Shown here piece after piece: positions 49,701-62,069 of a stretch of 64,000 nt of DNA. The notes beneath the pieces are model-generated. The model was not told the origin of the DNA and did not search any database. It saw nothing but the letters and a program-made list of their open reading frames with translations. Numbering within the stretch: the first letter of the stretch is position 1; every line of letters starts with the position of its first letter. Origin of the DNA: Phorcus lineatus (taxonomy: Eukaryota > Mollusca > Gastropoda > Trochida > Trochidae); the NCBI GenBank assembly GCA_921293015.1, contig OV121086.1, forward strand, positions 30,676,254 through 30,740,253. Reading direction: 5' to 3'. Made by a program: the position numbers and the translations under genes.

Positions 49701-52700
49701 GAGCAATATGGCAAAGAAAAAAGTTCTTCAAACTCTTCTGCTAAGACGTATTCATACAAATGTACACATAGAATTAAAGATTTATACCATTTCAAGTTAA
49801 GTTCGACAATCATTCACATGAAGCAGAATATGCAATTAGGTTTTAGCACAATACATAACAAAAATGGCAATTTGCATTTCATCCTTAAAACCCACAAGCA
49901 AAGTATAGAAAAAAATTTGAAAAAAAAACCATTAACCAAAACTCAAATGAGCAATAATTGGACACAGGAAGCATTTGGCATATGTGCATAACATATTTTA
50001 CATAGATAGTTTTTTAAAAGCGCAATACAAATAAACTATTATCACCATTATTATTGTTATTAATACTCATACTCACGCTAGGCTGGACACTGCTGATACC
50101 CAGGATGGTGGATGGAGTCTGGCCAGACTGGTTGCTGGCGATAATGGCCGCTGGTTTGTTTGATCCTGCTTGCGTAGTTACCAGCTTGACGATTGTAGCT
50201 CCTTGTGGTAAACCCCCTTTTGTCTGGAAGAAAAAACACATTATTACAATATATATTCATATTCCTAAAATTCTGCTGAAAGATAGAAATGCATTCTGTC
50301 TTTGGTTATCCAATTAAGGAGGGCAAGATTTAAATTCAAAATTATTGAAATATCATAAACTTTTATGAAAATTTTGCAAGAAATAGTTTTTCTTTTTACA
50401 CTAATTGCACATGCTTTTCATACAGTTTGAGAAACTACGGGGTGGGGGAATCTTTAATTTTGAGAGAGTGAATTATTTTTAAGTGCCCCTTTGGCAATAT
50501 CTATTTCAACATGGAAAGATTTTGAGAATTTTACACACAAAATCCAAAGTTAATTGAAGCAAATCATTTTCAAGTGGTAATGAAAAGATATTTTCAAATT
50601 TGTGGTACCCCAGCAGAATTTGAATAGGAGCAAGATATGAGTTAACTGGTCAGTGTTTTCATGATAACTTACAGTGGCTACCGTCATCCCTTGTGTAGTT
50701 TTAACAAGTGTAACAATTTGAGGTTGGCTGCCAGACACAGATCCAGCCTTGTGAACCGTGATGATCTGTTTGCCTGCCATATTAGTGGTTCCGCCCTTCA
50801 AGATGGCCGACCCTGGGGCTGCAACCCTGATGGTTTGTGTAGCTGGTGAATGGCTTGCTCCTGCAGTAAAAGATTAAATTTTTTATTTGTAAGCAAGAAA
50901 TGCTTTTCCTAAATGAATGGTTGATACGATTCCTGATGTTGAAAGCTGATCTTTGAAGAATGACGATAATGAGCCGCCTGTTAAAGACGTGACTTTTCTC
51001 CCGTGTTAATTGGGAAAACTGCCTGCCACTTCAGGCAGGAGCAAGGTGTAAAGAACAACACTAATGCAGGACTGGATAAGCATACATACATAATTCTTAA
51101 TCCATCAATTATCTTTTCTATTCTTAAAGCAGGTTTTGTTTACTTATCATCAGGTTGACTCATAAACAAGCTCTGCACTAACCTGGAACTTTGCCCTGTA
51201 CTGGGGTGACCTTGACCCCAGAAGGTGTGACGATAGTTGGCGTGACGACCTTGATACCGGACATTGGTGTAGTGGTGGCGCCAGTAGTTCCTGGTATTTT
51301 CTGTGTTGCAGCGGCTGCTGCAGCTAATGCAGCGATACCAGTCATCTGCCCTGTAGCCCCCTGCTGTTACAAAACAAAGAAAGTTTGAAAATTTCTTACT
51401 CCTCATAGATGAAGAATATGCAAATATTTCTACTGACAAAACAACTTCAGAATTACCAGTATTGGAGCTTTTGGGGAATAGACCAAACAAAGTTAACAGC
51501 CTACATAGACTTAAGGGTGTAAAAAGTAATTTTCTTTGTAGTAGCCTGTATATTTTTCAGTAAGCAGAAAAGGCACAGAAATGAATAAAACCATTGAAAA
51601 ACCAGAGAAACTCTGACCTCATACATTTATTCATTTACTTACAAGTTTCGACCACTAGGTGGTCTTCATCAGTGCACTTAATTATTGCCATTACTTCAAT
51701 AAAATCTAGCACTGCTCAGCAGATTTGTTAGTGGATAAACAGATTTAAGAGCGATTCCCTGCACTGAGACAAGACTTGAGAGACTTGTGGTGTCACCTCA
51801 GACAAGAGACTTATTCAAAATGTGCCTCTGTTCACCCAACAGTATCATTTTGCATCGGGTGAAGATAGTGTCTGCTGGTGTTTGACCAGGGTATTAATGC
51901 AGGGAGAGTCTTGAGCATGCATTCTGTATGAATATGTGCACTATATAAACAGCCTTGTTGTCCTAAATTTATAAGGCGATGAATTGTTTAATCAACATTT
52001 TTACCAATGCGTGTCATACAAACTTTAAATGACAGACTGGAATGGTAAAACAATTGAGCAGCCAATTTATATGAAAATTAAACAAAAAAAAAGGAAAAAG
52101 TGAAAAGTTTACGGATGGACGGCCGGACGCCATGCCATAAGCCCATCGGGTCTTTCAGACCTGATGAGCTAAAAATGGGAGTTGCCATTCGCTCAGGCTA
52201 CCCTGCAAATGTTCAATAACTAAAGCTTAATACTACTTACACTTGTGACGACTGTCTTCTGACCTTGACCCACGCTGATAATCTGGGGAGTGGCTACTCG
52301 GACACCTTGAGACACAGGTGTTATTGTCACCGGATTCTTAGTTCTTGGAGTAGCGGTGACTGAAACAAATGTCATATTGTGTAAAATCATGCAACAACAC
52401 ATATATATGAAACAAATAACACTTTTACGACAAAACTAAAATTGTCCGCAGAATTGCTAGTATTGGACCTTTTGGTAAATAGGCCAAAAAAAGATAACAG
52501 CCTTTTTAGAAAAAAATCTAGTCTGTAGCCTGTAAATTTTTTAGTAAGGGAAAAAAAAGGCACAGAATTTAATAAATTGATCGTTTTCTAACTCAATTTT
52601 AGATTTTTAGACATTTCTCAAAATAATGCTAGGAAATTTTATCAAACTACTTTACAATATGTTATCTCGTCATCAATATTTCTATCTCTTATCAGAAAAA

Positions 52701-55700
52701 TTAAATAACAAAAATAAGTTGACATTTAACAAAACAGAGAAAGCAAAGACATGCATCTGAAATGAATTCAAGCAAATCATAAACATAATTCCTAGACATT
52801 CCTTAGAAACCTATAAATCTAAGAGTGCAACAGATAAAGCAAAGGACAAACAACAGAAAGACAGTCGGGACAATCAACTGAAAATGTAAGCAATATCAAA
52901 GTATTCCTTCTTTCAACCCATGCGAAGGACGAAAATAAAACCATGCAAATGAGACGATTCTGTATTTAGAACACATATGATTGCCTGCATATGAACCAAA
53001 CATGAAGCATTTTCACATATAGCCCTACAATCCATGATGCATATAATTTAGAAAACTTCAATTTATATTCTGAAAAGTTTCTTTTGCTTATTACCAGAAC
53101 AATCAGAACCATAAAACTCCTACTTCATATTTAAGTAAATCTATATTTATGAAAACCTCAGAGAAGTCAATTTTTCTTCTGAAATAGGATCATCTTTCAA
53201 GACATTTTCTTCTTTTTCAATTTATATATAGATACATAAGGCTCTATAGTTTGGGACTTAGGTTGATTATATATTAGAAATAAAAATGATAAGTGGCTAA
53301 CAGCTAAATTGATTTAAAGAATCTCGAACAACTTTCATGCTGTATTCAACTGTTGAATATATTCAAACTACACGTTGGTATGTTTAATTATTACCTTATT
53401 ATTATTAACTTTTCAATGTTAGATTCTTTCAAAATGAGATGGGACAACTTATAACAAAACTTAACATTACCATTTGCATAACCCAAATCAATTCTTTTTT
53501 CAGTTCTGATTGCGAGAATAATTTGACTAAAGACAACATGGCTCTGAATGAATTCATGCACATATAAATGTCGAGCAATGTTTTCCATGCTAGTGAAGTA
53601 CCTCGAACCGTCTGGGGGCTGTTGACACCTAGAGAGGCAAGATTGGCCACAGTCAGAGGCCTTATAGCACCAGTCCCTGTTGACAGAGATTTGGAATCTG
53701 CGCATTTGAGAAAATAGCGGCAAGAGGCGTAGAATTGCTAATTAACAGTAACTAGAGATAATTGTGTACCTTATAGGGGGTATATGATAAAATGTTCTAG
53801 GCAACATTGGTTTTATTGAATAATAACTTGATATACTTTTAGGAGTGAATTATTTCTTGACCCAAAATAAGAGCTATCAGGCTCATCGGCAAGATAAGCA
53901 AGATATAAGATGAAAATGTTCTCAAAGGAACAGTCGTACGAAAATTTGAACATCATTCTCGTCCTTAGATAAATATCACTCTTTTACACCTCAAATCCTT
54001 GAAGAAAGAACTAGCGCTCTTCCAAGTTCAGCAGGTATTTTGTATTTAGTACATTCAACACTTGATAGGTTAGGATAATTAAAATCAAATCATCAGTTCA
54101 AAATGTTTTAAAAAAGAAGAGAGCTAGTTTATCTATATCTAACCCTTCTGAAATTGATTAAAAGGTTCAAATGCTTTTCTGGACGACAACAGACTTTCAG
54201 TCATAAAGAAGAAGGTAAAGAATGGAGAAATGTAGAATGGTGCCATTGTAAGAAGAGGGAAGTGCAGAAAACTCTAGTAGTCATAAAAAAATATTTTAAA
54301 CTCGATAATAAGTACCCTTATGTAACACAAGATCAGAATCAACATCTTTTTAACCTTAAACTTAATGAAATCTAAATCTTATCACCCCAACTAAAAAATC
54401 TTCTAACATTGAATCGTGCCCATCATCAATATGGTTGACAAACAAAATGGGATTTTAACACTACTCCATAGAATATATCACTAGATGGCAGTAAAAACTA
54501 TTGCAGGAGAAAACCCGCAACAATATTGCTGAGGCTAGAATTGGCTTGAACAAACTAGCATATTGTTCTGTACAGAAATTTGGTGTGGTATTACACCTAA
54601 ACCTAATTGCGTGTAAAACGGTTCTCTCCAGCAGAAAAAGGTTCTTAGACTCCGATGAAATTCAGACTTAGATCTTTTATTCAGAAACCACTGACGATGG
54701 AGCTATTCTGTTTCAACATCCTTAACTAGTGAGAGTAGCCTATGGACGCAAAGAAAGTTTTCTGAATTACTTCCTTAATGTAAAAACACAATGCTTTGAA
54801 TAATAAATGCTCACTCATCTGTCAGCGCATTAATGATATCCAAAATATCAAGATGTAAGCATACAATTAGTTGCTAAGTTCACAAACAAATGATATCCAA
54901 AAAATCTTGCTTTTCCTAGCTATTCCCTTTCTGAGGTATTCCATTTCTTTAGGATTCCAGGTCAAAATTCTAAGACCACCAGATACATTGTCTAACATAC
55001 CTGCGGTTGGTGATCTCAGAACCGGGGTCGGCTGCGCAGGGGTCGGTGCTTTGATGAGGGCGCTGCTGACAGGGACCGCGGTAGGCGTCATGGCCTGGGA
55101 GGGGGGGAGGTCATACTTCTGGAGCTGCAGTAAGTAGGCGTCTGCTGTCGGCACAGATCCCCAGCAGACCTCCAGAGTGTTAGTACTAGCTCTAACAAGC
55201 TGTACTCGAGACGGTGCTGGCGGTTTCTCTGATGAAGGAGATGAAACAATATCAATGAGAGATAATGACAGTTTAGGAACTCTGTGATGAACATATATTC
55301 TCAATACAATTCATTGTAGCAGATCTTGCTTAATGAGTTGTCAGAACTATGAACAATAATCAAGTCTTTTTAAGAGGCGTTTCACAATCACTCCTGACCG
55401 ATATTTTGATAATGAATTTTATTACTCTCAAAATATGGTATCCGTCATTAATAAGAAACATTTAAAAAAACATTGACAGCTCATCTTAGAAATATAAATG
55501 TCTAACTGTATTAAGACATGTAAGCATGAAATCGATCACGTACCTGTTTCAAGGAACCATAAATCTTTAAAGCACACCTGAAATAACAACATGTTTAGTT
55601 TAATCCACATCAAAACTAAAGTATCTGAAATATAATTTCTGCCAAACAAAGCTTTCTCTACCGAACCAAGTTACGTATTTTCAAATGCTTTACATGTGAA

Positions 55701-58700
55701 GGTCTCATGATCAAAAATGGTATGGAAACTTATTCAAAGAACTGTCAAAAGTCCCAGTATTGTCAGATTAATTTATCAAAAATTCTTCAAATCTCTCTGC
55801 GTTGCTTAAAATGTTGAAACTCAAAGTTCATGCTTTTTATGACATCATCAAACTTAGTTATGACAAAATTAGTTTTAACTTTCAAACTCTCATCAAATAT
55901 CGCTTTAACTTATTTAACTCTCATCAAACATAGCTTTAACTTATTTAATTAACTCTCAGAGAGTCCAAAGTGTTCTCGGATTTAGATAGAGAAAAATCTT
56001 CACATTTCTCTGCGAAGAACATACCTGGTTATTCCAAGCTTTCCTGTAACCGTCCCTACCACTCCAGATGTAGAGTCGAGTGTTGATGGCCACACTGCAC
56101 TGTCCCGCTCGAGCTCGCGGCAGAGCGTCTTCGAACACCTCCATCGCTAGAGGCTCCCATGTCATGGTTTCTGTTAACAATTGTTGCAAGATTTAAGACA
56201 AGAGCACACTGCATTCCCGACCAAAAAATTTATAACATGTCAGGTGTAATTTAACTTAAAAAAAATGTAATTTAATGTGGTGAAAGATTAGAAAGCAAAC
56301 AAAAATACATAAGTCACATTGGTGTTTTTGAATTTCAGAATTGTTATTTTCAATTTAATACTGTAGTGCAATTGAGAATTTTGGGAAACTCAATATTTCA
56401 TTCTTTTCCAGCAGACATGTGACGCACAAATAATAATCAACAATAATCTGAAGACTTTATTAAATAATATTTGACATTTTAAACCTAAATGCATGAAATT
56501 TCTTCTAGAGAACGAGGCATTTGAATTTTGCATTTAAAGTATAGCCAAAAGAATTACTTGTCCAATATTTGAACCAACTGCCTCAACACCTTCCATACTC
56601 TAAGATTATTTCCGAGCAAAGTTTCTAATAGTGTATATTTCTCTCAAGACATGAGACCAGCTCACCTAAGTTCAAAGAAGCCAATGTGTTGGTGCACTTC
56701 CATTCCTTCTCGTGTGTTGCTACTTTGACGTCATCCATCACCAGCGGTACCCAGCCACCAAAAACAAACATTCTGTTGTTGATTACAGTGGCCGTGTGCA
56801 GACTGCGAGGTAGAGGGGGAATCCCCTGAACAACTGGTTTTGTCCATGTGGAAGTTTCTGGAAACAGATTTAAGGAATGTTATCAAACAAAAAAGGTTTA
56901 AACTTGAAAAGAGTAACATTTTGATATGCAAATACAACATTATTCCAGTTTATACTGCTTTTGGCCCTTGACAGTTAGCGATTCCAAGATAATGATTGTG
57001 GGATTGCATGATCATGATAAAAAAATTATTGTTTTGAGATTTCTAGGCTTACTTTTCAAAAGTTTAATTTGTAAAGTAGCAAATATATTTTGCTGCTTAT
57101 TGATATGACATCTATAAGAGACATGAATATTTTTTACTTCAAAGATTACATTCCATCCTATTAAAACATAATCTTAAACTATACCTGTACAATATAACAA
57201 GATTTTTAAGGCAACGAGAATGTTTAAGTGAAAAATAGTATTTACAGACAAAACAAGAAAAGCCTTGAGAAGGTAAATTTATCAATGTTATGTTATGATT
57301 GTCTATATCCATTTTTCTATCCCTTGAAGAAGCAATTAAAAAGATTCAACTACCATCGTTCTTTTAACCCATATCAAAAGTTACTTTTAAAGTTACGTAC
57401 CAACATCATACTGCCACAGGTCTCCCAATCGACAGCCACTCATTCCTCCATACACATATAAGCGAGCATGTCGTCCATCTTTTCCGATATTTGAAGCACA
57501 TGAGTGTGATTCGCGGGGAGGCGGAGGCTGTCCAACTGTTGTGGGTAAGTCCCAGCCCATTTGATTTGAGTTTGGTTTCAACTCCAGGGCGTATAGATCA
57601 TTCAAGTATCTGAATACAAAATTTAACAAAATTGTCATTATATTGTCTCATTTAAATTTGCATCCTTTACATGAAGTGTTTAATCTCCAAATAAAATTAA
57701 AGAACCTTATTAAGAAAACTTTTACATTTTATCTATGAGTACCGGTAAGTGAATTGAAAAGGGCAAGCTTTTAGAATTTTTAGAAATACATTTTAATTTT
57801 TGATTTTATATAAAAAAAGGTTAAAGTCATAATTTTAAAAAAAAGAAGAGAATAACTATCAATTACCTAGGTATGTTATTTTTGGGGTCTTCACTATCAT
57901 TGGCAAGACCTCCAAATAGCCAAGCCCTGTTGCCAAGGAGAGTAAAACTGTGACCTATAAAAAAAGAAGTACAATTTACACTGATTATCAATTGATGAAA
58001 AATTCAGAGATTAAAGTTGACAATAAACATGACAATTCAAAATTAAATTTATGAAAAATATTTCATTAAAACTTAAACCACTGCTGTCAGAAGTTTCATT
58101 TATTTGTAAATTTCATTTTCCATCACTTAATTATTTTTATATGACCCATCACAATCTTTGAAAAAATATAAGAAGACCTACCCAATCTTGGACAAGGAGG
58201 CGGTCCATTTTTGGGTGGTTTTGGTTTAAGTCTTTTCCACTCCCATCGACTTGCTTGAAGTTCATAAAGCTCATTTGAGTATTTGCCATACTCGACCATT
58301 CCCCCAAAGACCAAAATTCTGGTGCCATCGCAGACAAATCCATAGGCTGCACAACCTGGAGGTATGTCTCCCCTTACGGCTGGCACAAACCACTGGTTTG
58401 TTGCTGAAAATTGAAACCAAATTTTTTTTAATATGCATCATGACAAAGTGAAGAATGATTATCTATTCTTCTCTCCTTATAATTATTTTTCAAAATGTCA
58501 TTTCATCAACGGATACAATAAATACAACAAATATAATTTTAGCAGTGACTTCTTATTTCATAGAAATGTATAAACATATTATTAAAATAACAGAAAATTG
58601 TATGGATGTCAGCAATTCAATGTTTTATTAAAACAATAAACAAACATTTCTTGAACAAGTTTTGATCAAGAAATTATGACATACTCATTCTTTCAAAAGA

Positions 58701-59702
58701 ATGGCCGAAAATGTTTTAGATTTTTAACCCCTAATAATGATACAAACATAAATAAAAAAGGAACCAAATTAAATAAATTTATATTAAATAATAACTTTGT
58801 AAATTTCCTGGCATAACAAAATATTATGAAGTTACAAGACTGATAGAGTGACCTGCCCTTTATACAGCAGGTGTCCCCGCCCCCTTGATTCATTTACATA
58901 ATTTATTCAAATAGCCATGAACCAACTGCTTAGTTCATTAAAACGTATATGAATGAAAATCAAAAAGACATAAAATTAAAAATGTATTCCAAAAATGTTC
59001 AAAACGATGTCAAGAAATCTAATGCTTATATTTCAGCTGATAATAACTGTTTGTTTCTCCAAGCTAAAATCTCGTTGCTCCGATATCTAAGCAGCGGCTG
59101 TCAACTGTGCGCCGCCATTTTTAGTTCGGAAGACGGCAATGGGGTCCAAAATCATTGAAATCGTAAATAAAGTTATAAAAGCGATTTAACATATGTATAT
59201 ACGATTAGCCAATGGGGACGTACGTTGAAAACGTTAAGATTGTATTAAAACAGAAGACACAAAAGTACTTTTCCATATTTATTTACAGTCCCCTGCCCTG
59301 ATATAGGGCGCCGCCATCTTGGAATTGTAGTTAACGCCAAATCCTATTCTGCTTGAAAAAAACTGACAGAGAGAAATCTTGCAAACGACAGCTATCTAGA
59401 ATAACACCAATTTAAAAACTAAAACCAATAATTTAAAGAAAACGAATGATTGTTGACATTTTCATCAGTGGCGCCAAATTTTACAAACCAACAACAATAA
59501 GCCGCCATTTTGTGGGATACATGGGTTTGACAGCTAACTTACTTGTGTTGTATACATGCAGTTCGTCAACGATTCCTTCATTGCCACCACCAAAAACTAT
59601 CATCAGATCCTTGATTGCAACTGCACGATGGCCATGCCGTGGCCTAGGAGCTGGTCCTGTTGTGTTCGTTACCCGCTTCCACTTCAATATGGGTGCCGCC
59701 AT
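43773..59702 (-). CDS. HCFC1: Host cell factor 1 (HCF-1), complete, 22 exons
   Basis: HCF-1 is a chromatin adaptor that couples DNA-binding factors to histone-modifying enzymes and OGT in the nucleus. Exons (minus, 5' to 3'): 59702-59543, 58403-58182, 57954-57867, 57609-57401, 56857-56666, 56170-56025, 55577-55544, 55228-55001, 53697-53602, 52359-52241, 51363-51183, 50860-50673, 50223-50077, 49431-49164, 48745-48659, 48277-46736, 46363-46242, 45791-45669, 45282-45094, 44641-44344, 44025-43965, 43842-43773. Phases agree over 4770 nt (1589 aa plus stop; human about 2035). Six Kelch repeats occupy residues 1-340 ([72 protein letters not shown]). A short segment homologous to human SAS1N follows ([16 protein letters not shown]), then a Thr/Val-rich basic region ([19 protein letters not shown]), a unique CGT-rich repeat in exon 16, an acidic region, and tandem fibronectin-III modules ([40 protein letters not shown]). 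It ends [11 protein letters not shown]. No vertebrate HCF-PRO repeat is visible. Confidence 0.95.
47118..47932 (-). repeat. HCF-1 exon 16: 18 tandem Cys/Gly/Thr/Pro units
   Basis: The coding repeat spans about residues 905-1175 of HCF-1. The unit is about 15 aa, pattern (D/N/S)-CGT-(P/S)-(R/Q)-GCGTPPP-(T)-G. I count 18 GCGTPPP blocks and about 36 cysteines; a few units are two residues shorter (PPPGD) or carry small insertions (PPPSGGD, PPPTQGN). Nucleotide copies vary widely at third positions (for example GGTGGGGTGCC, GGAGGAGTGCC, GGGGGTGTACC) while the peptide is nearly constant. The only Glu is in the last unit (PPPEGS). It occupies the same relative place as the proteolytic HCF-PRO repeats of vertebrates. 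Confidence 0.95.
51444..51590 (-). repeat. HCF-1 intron duplication, copy A
   Basis: AGTATTGGAGCTTTTGGGGA, ACAGCCT, TAGCCTGTATATTTTTCAGT and AAAGGCACAGAAATGAATAA match copy B at 52446-52575 in order and spacing. Copy A begins about 80 bp upstream (in transcript sense) of exon 11. Confidence 0.75.
52085..52190 (+). repeat. Short interspersed repeat with a hairpin
   Basis: ACGGATGGACGGCCGGACGC is followed by CATGCCATAAGCCCATCGGG and a hairpin CATCGGGTCTTTCAGACCTGATG, then AGCTAAAA. From memory, GGACGGACGCCGGACG-type words linked to this hairpin are frequent in molluscan genomes. It lies in the HCF-1 intron between exons 10 and 11. Family unnamed. Confidence 0.5.
52446..52575 (-). repeat. HCF-1 intron duplication, copy B
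   Basis: AGTATTGGACCTTTTGGTAA, ACAGCCT, TAGCCTGTAAATTTTTTAGT and AAAGGCACAGAATTTAATAA parallel copy A. It begins about 87 bp upstream of exon 10, almost the same distance from its exon as copy A is from exon 11. Confidence 0.75.
52576..53601. other. HCF-1 intron, nothing recognised
   Basis: AT-rich intron sequence between exons 9 and 10 with no repeat or coding signal that I can support. Other HCF-1 introns longer than 300 bp not listed separately are equally plain. Confidence 0.5.
59111..59702 (-). promoter_or_regulatory. Four ATGGCGGC (YY1-type) motifs across the HCF-1 5' end
   Basis: ATGGCGGC on the minus strand occurs at 59118-59111, 59317-59310, 59508-59501 and 59702-59695. Contexts are AAAATGGCGGCGCAC, CAAGATGGCGGCGCC, CAAAATGGCGGCTTA and CAATATGGCGGCACC. 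The second matches the published YY1 consensus (AANATGGCGGC) fully; the last contains the start codon itself. Three lie in intron 1 or at its edge, a typical downstream placement for YY1 sites. Spacings are 199, 191 and 194 bp. Confidence 0.55.
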
Positions 59703-60952
59703 ATTGAATATTACCCAAAATGCCGTAGCAAACAACGCAAGTGCCCGGACGTAAAAACAAAATTTGCATATCACATGGTTTGTCGCAAATAAAATGCAGC
59801 TACACTGAACGTTCCAACGAAATAAAAGTATACTTTTTTAACAACAAGTGTGATTCCGCTCAAAACAACCGAACAGTATTCCCGCAGGGAAATAATTGCA
59901 GCAACTACCCATAATTCTTCACTTTCTTTTATAGGGTTTTACAGCAGTTACCTCCCTTTTAATAGGGTTTTTCGTTTGTGCGATGTTACAAATATGAAAC
60001 ATTTCTTCAGGTTAACCCCATATGACCCCGGTAATAACTTGGAGCCATAACAAGCTGAAGTCAGGAGGGCCGTTGTGCCGGCAGATAAATATGTAGGATT
60101 GAGTGTTATTTATGCTGCTTACGAAATATATTATGTATGTTTTAGAATAGATTGACCCGTAGAACAGTTTTAATACAGTAGTTGACCATGACAAGTGCTA
60201 TGTTGTGTCTGTTGAATTGATTAATTCAATTAAATCTAAATCATTCTACCAGTAGGAGTTGCTTCATATTATTGTGGTATTATACATGTTTTTTGGAAAA
60301 GATGCCCTGTGAAACATTTATATTCAAATAAGTGGTTATCTATGGACATAAGGAGATACAATATTGGGTTTAACTTTAGAACTGATTTGCCACCCTTTTT
60401 TCATAAGTATACCTTTCCTGTTAATATTTTCAAAAATATAACATCTTCAATATTATTTCCCTTTCACTCAATAGGTTTAGGGTTACGGTTAGGGTAAGGA
60501 TTAGGTTTAGGATTTTTATTCTAAGTGGCGATCCAATTCTATAGTTGCTCTCGTAATTGAATAAAAAAACAGATGATCATCATCGTGAAAGTCAACAAGG
60601 AAGTGTATGTCATGTATACATGTATACAATAACAGAATTTGTCAAAAGACGTATTTTACATCATTGATTTGTCAAATTGTGAAATGTGTTTTTGAACGCA
60701 TCTTTTGAAAAACAATAAATGTTCGAGGTGAATTTTGATTTGTGAATTTTAGGTAATTGTATTGATGCTGCTCCTGTCTGTATTGGGGAGGGAGGTTAAA
60801 TTTTTTTAACGGACGTCATAAGTTTACCAAACTTTTCATTTCCTTGAGTCACATCTTTAAGTTACAGGTGATTTTGCATCAGTTTCATGCCTTGATTGAT
60901 ATTTTGTAAGAATATCTGATCTGAAGAGTTTATTTGTTTTTGATTTTTTCAG
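59703..60952. promoter_or_regulatory. Divergent HCF-1/TMEM187 promoter region
   Basis: HCF-1 starts at 59702 (minus) and the TMEM187 coding exon begins at 60953 (plus), so promoters of both must lie here or in nearby introns. An acceptor at 60951-60952 (TTTTTTCAG) indicates at least one noncoding TMEM187 exon upstream, position unknown. A degenerate telomere-like stretch (GGTTTAGGGTTACGGTTAGG) lies near 60474. No TATA box is obvious. Confidence 0.5.
60474..60515 (+). repeat. Degenerate interstitial telomere-like repeat
   Basis: About six copies of TTAGGG-like hexamers with mismatches (TTTAGGG, TTACGG, TTAGGG, TAAGGA, TTAGGT, TTAGGA). It is too short and diverged to be a functional telomere. 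Confidence 0.6.
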
Positions 60953-60964
60953 AGACAAGCCAAC

Positions 60965-61783
60965 ATGGCGCTCCTGTGGAAGGCACTACTAATGGTGACT
61001 CTATTCACATCCTTCATGATTACGGTCATATATTATGGATTCTTCAAGACAGTTTTCATCGAACTTGGCTTTCAACACTATGCTGAGCTACCAAGCAATT
61101 TCAACATGTTTTTTCCTAATTTCATTAAAATGCCATGGAATACTGTTGTAAATATTGGCTATGTTCTAGTTGGAGCTTACTGGTGTGCCATGACCTCCGT
61201 CTGTCTTGAAAATAAGACGATAAATAATTATGACGCATTCTTATTCTACATTTTCAATATTATGGCAGGATTTTACGGTGCAATACAAGCTTTACGAATT
61301 ATCACACAGATTCATGGATTTGGAGTCATGGACCAATGGAGTACTCTCCCCTTCTTCATACTTGTCCTTGTTTGGGGCCTGTATATTTCAAAAGGTTGGA
61401 ATACAACGCGATTTCTTGCATTGATATTTCTATCATTAGCTTCCTATTGTTTGACGCTTTTCACACCAATTGGATTTGAGATTGCATTAGGTATTCATGT
61501 GTTTCTAGCAGTAACAGGTGCCGTGATTGGCTATCTCAAATATCCTAATCAGTATGCGCGAACTTACTTTTTTCTTGCTATACTTTGTTGTGCAGGATTC
61601 ATTGGGCTTAAATTACTCGATTTTAAACTTGCAGAAATGCATGAAGTGTTTGATAAAATATCTGGTCATTGTCTCTCTAAAGTTGCAGATATTTTGCAAA
61701 TTCATTATACAAATGAGTATTTTAGAAGTCTTGTTATTCAAAGATTGTTGCTCAACAAGGCTAAACAAAGAAAAGCTGATTAA
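60965..61783 (+). CDS. TMEM187: TMEM187, multi-pass membrane protein
   Basis: The intact frame encodes 272 aa in a single coding exon (60953 onward, after an AG acceptor); the human protein is about 261 aa. The ATG at 60965 in CCAACATGGCG is a good start context. At least six hydrophobic segments are visible, starting with ALLMVTLFTSFMITVIYYGF. Matches to human TMEM187 as I recall it include HYAE, MPWNTVVNIGYVLVG (human MPFNSLVNMAYTLLG), VMDQWSTLPFF (VLDQWLTLPIF), GFEIALGIHV (GFEVALGAHV), GFIGLKLLDF and a GHCLSKVADILQIH stretch (GHFWSKVCDVLQFH). The biochemical role of this family is not established. The gene is head-to-head with HCF-1 and may share its regulation. An AATAAA at 61898-61903 probably ends the transcript. 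Confidence 0.93.
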   Translation: MALLWKALLMVTLFTSFMITVIYYGFFKTVFIELGFQHYAELPSNFNMFFPNFIKMPWNTVVNIGYVLVGAYWCAMTSVCLENKTINNYDAFLFYIFNIMAGFYGAIQALRIITQIHGFGVMDQWSTLPFFILVLVWGLYISKGWNTTRFLALIFLSLASYCLTLFTPIGFEIALGIHVFLAVTGAVIGYLKYPNQYARTYFFLAILCCAGFIGLKLLDFKLAEMHEVFDKISGHCLSKVADILQIHYTNEYFRSLVIQRLLLNKAKQRKAD

Positions 61784-61897
61784 AATTTATTCAGTCACTA
61801 TTTAGGCAAAATAGATTTCCAGTCTCAAAATTGATTGTTACATTATATATTCCAATTTCTTCATTAGTATTTGTTTTGATAAATATATATAAAAATA

Positions 61898-61903
61898 TAA
61901 TAA
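61898..61903 (+). promoter_or_regulatory. Probable TMEM187 polyadenylation signal
   Basis: AATAAA lies about 115 bp after the TMEM187 stop codon, in an A/T-rich context at a typical distance for a short 3' UTR. Confidence 0.6.
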
Positions 61904-62069
61904 AATATTACAATGAAATTTAAATTTCGTTTTAATCGTTTAACAGAGTCCAAATCAGGTACATGGGTATGAGTCTGGTAAATATCTGTTCAGTGTTCAG
62001 ATACCCATTTCCTAGATTTTGTATTTTGTTACTCCTCCTTAATACATTTCATATTGTTGTCCTAAGTTT

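Noticed and set aside
60474-60515. Telomere or chromosome-end fusion
   Set aside because: Only about six degenerate hexamers; more likely random interstitial telomere-like sequence.
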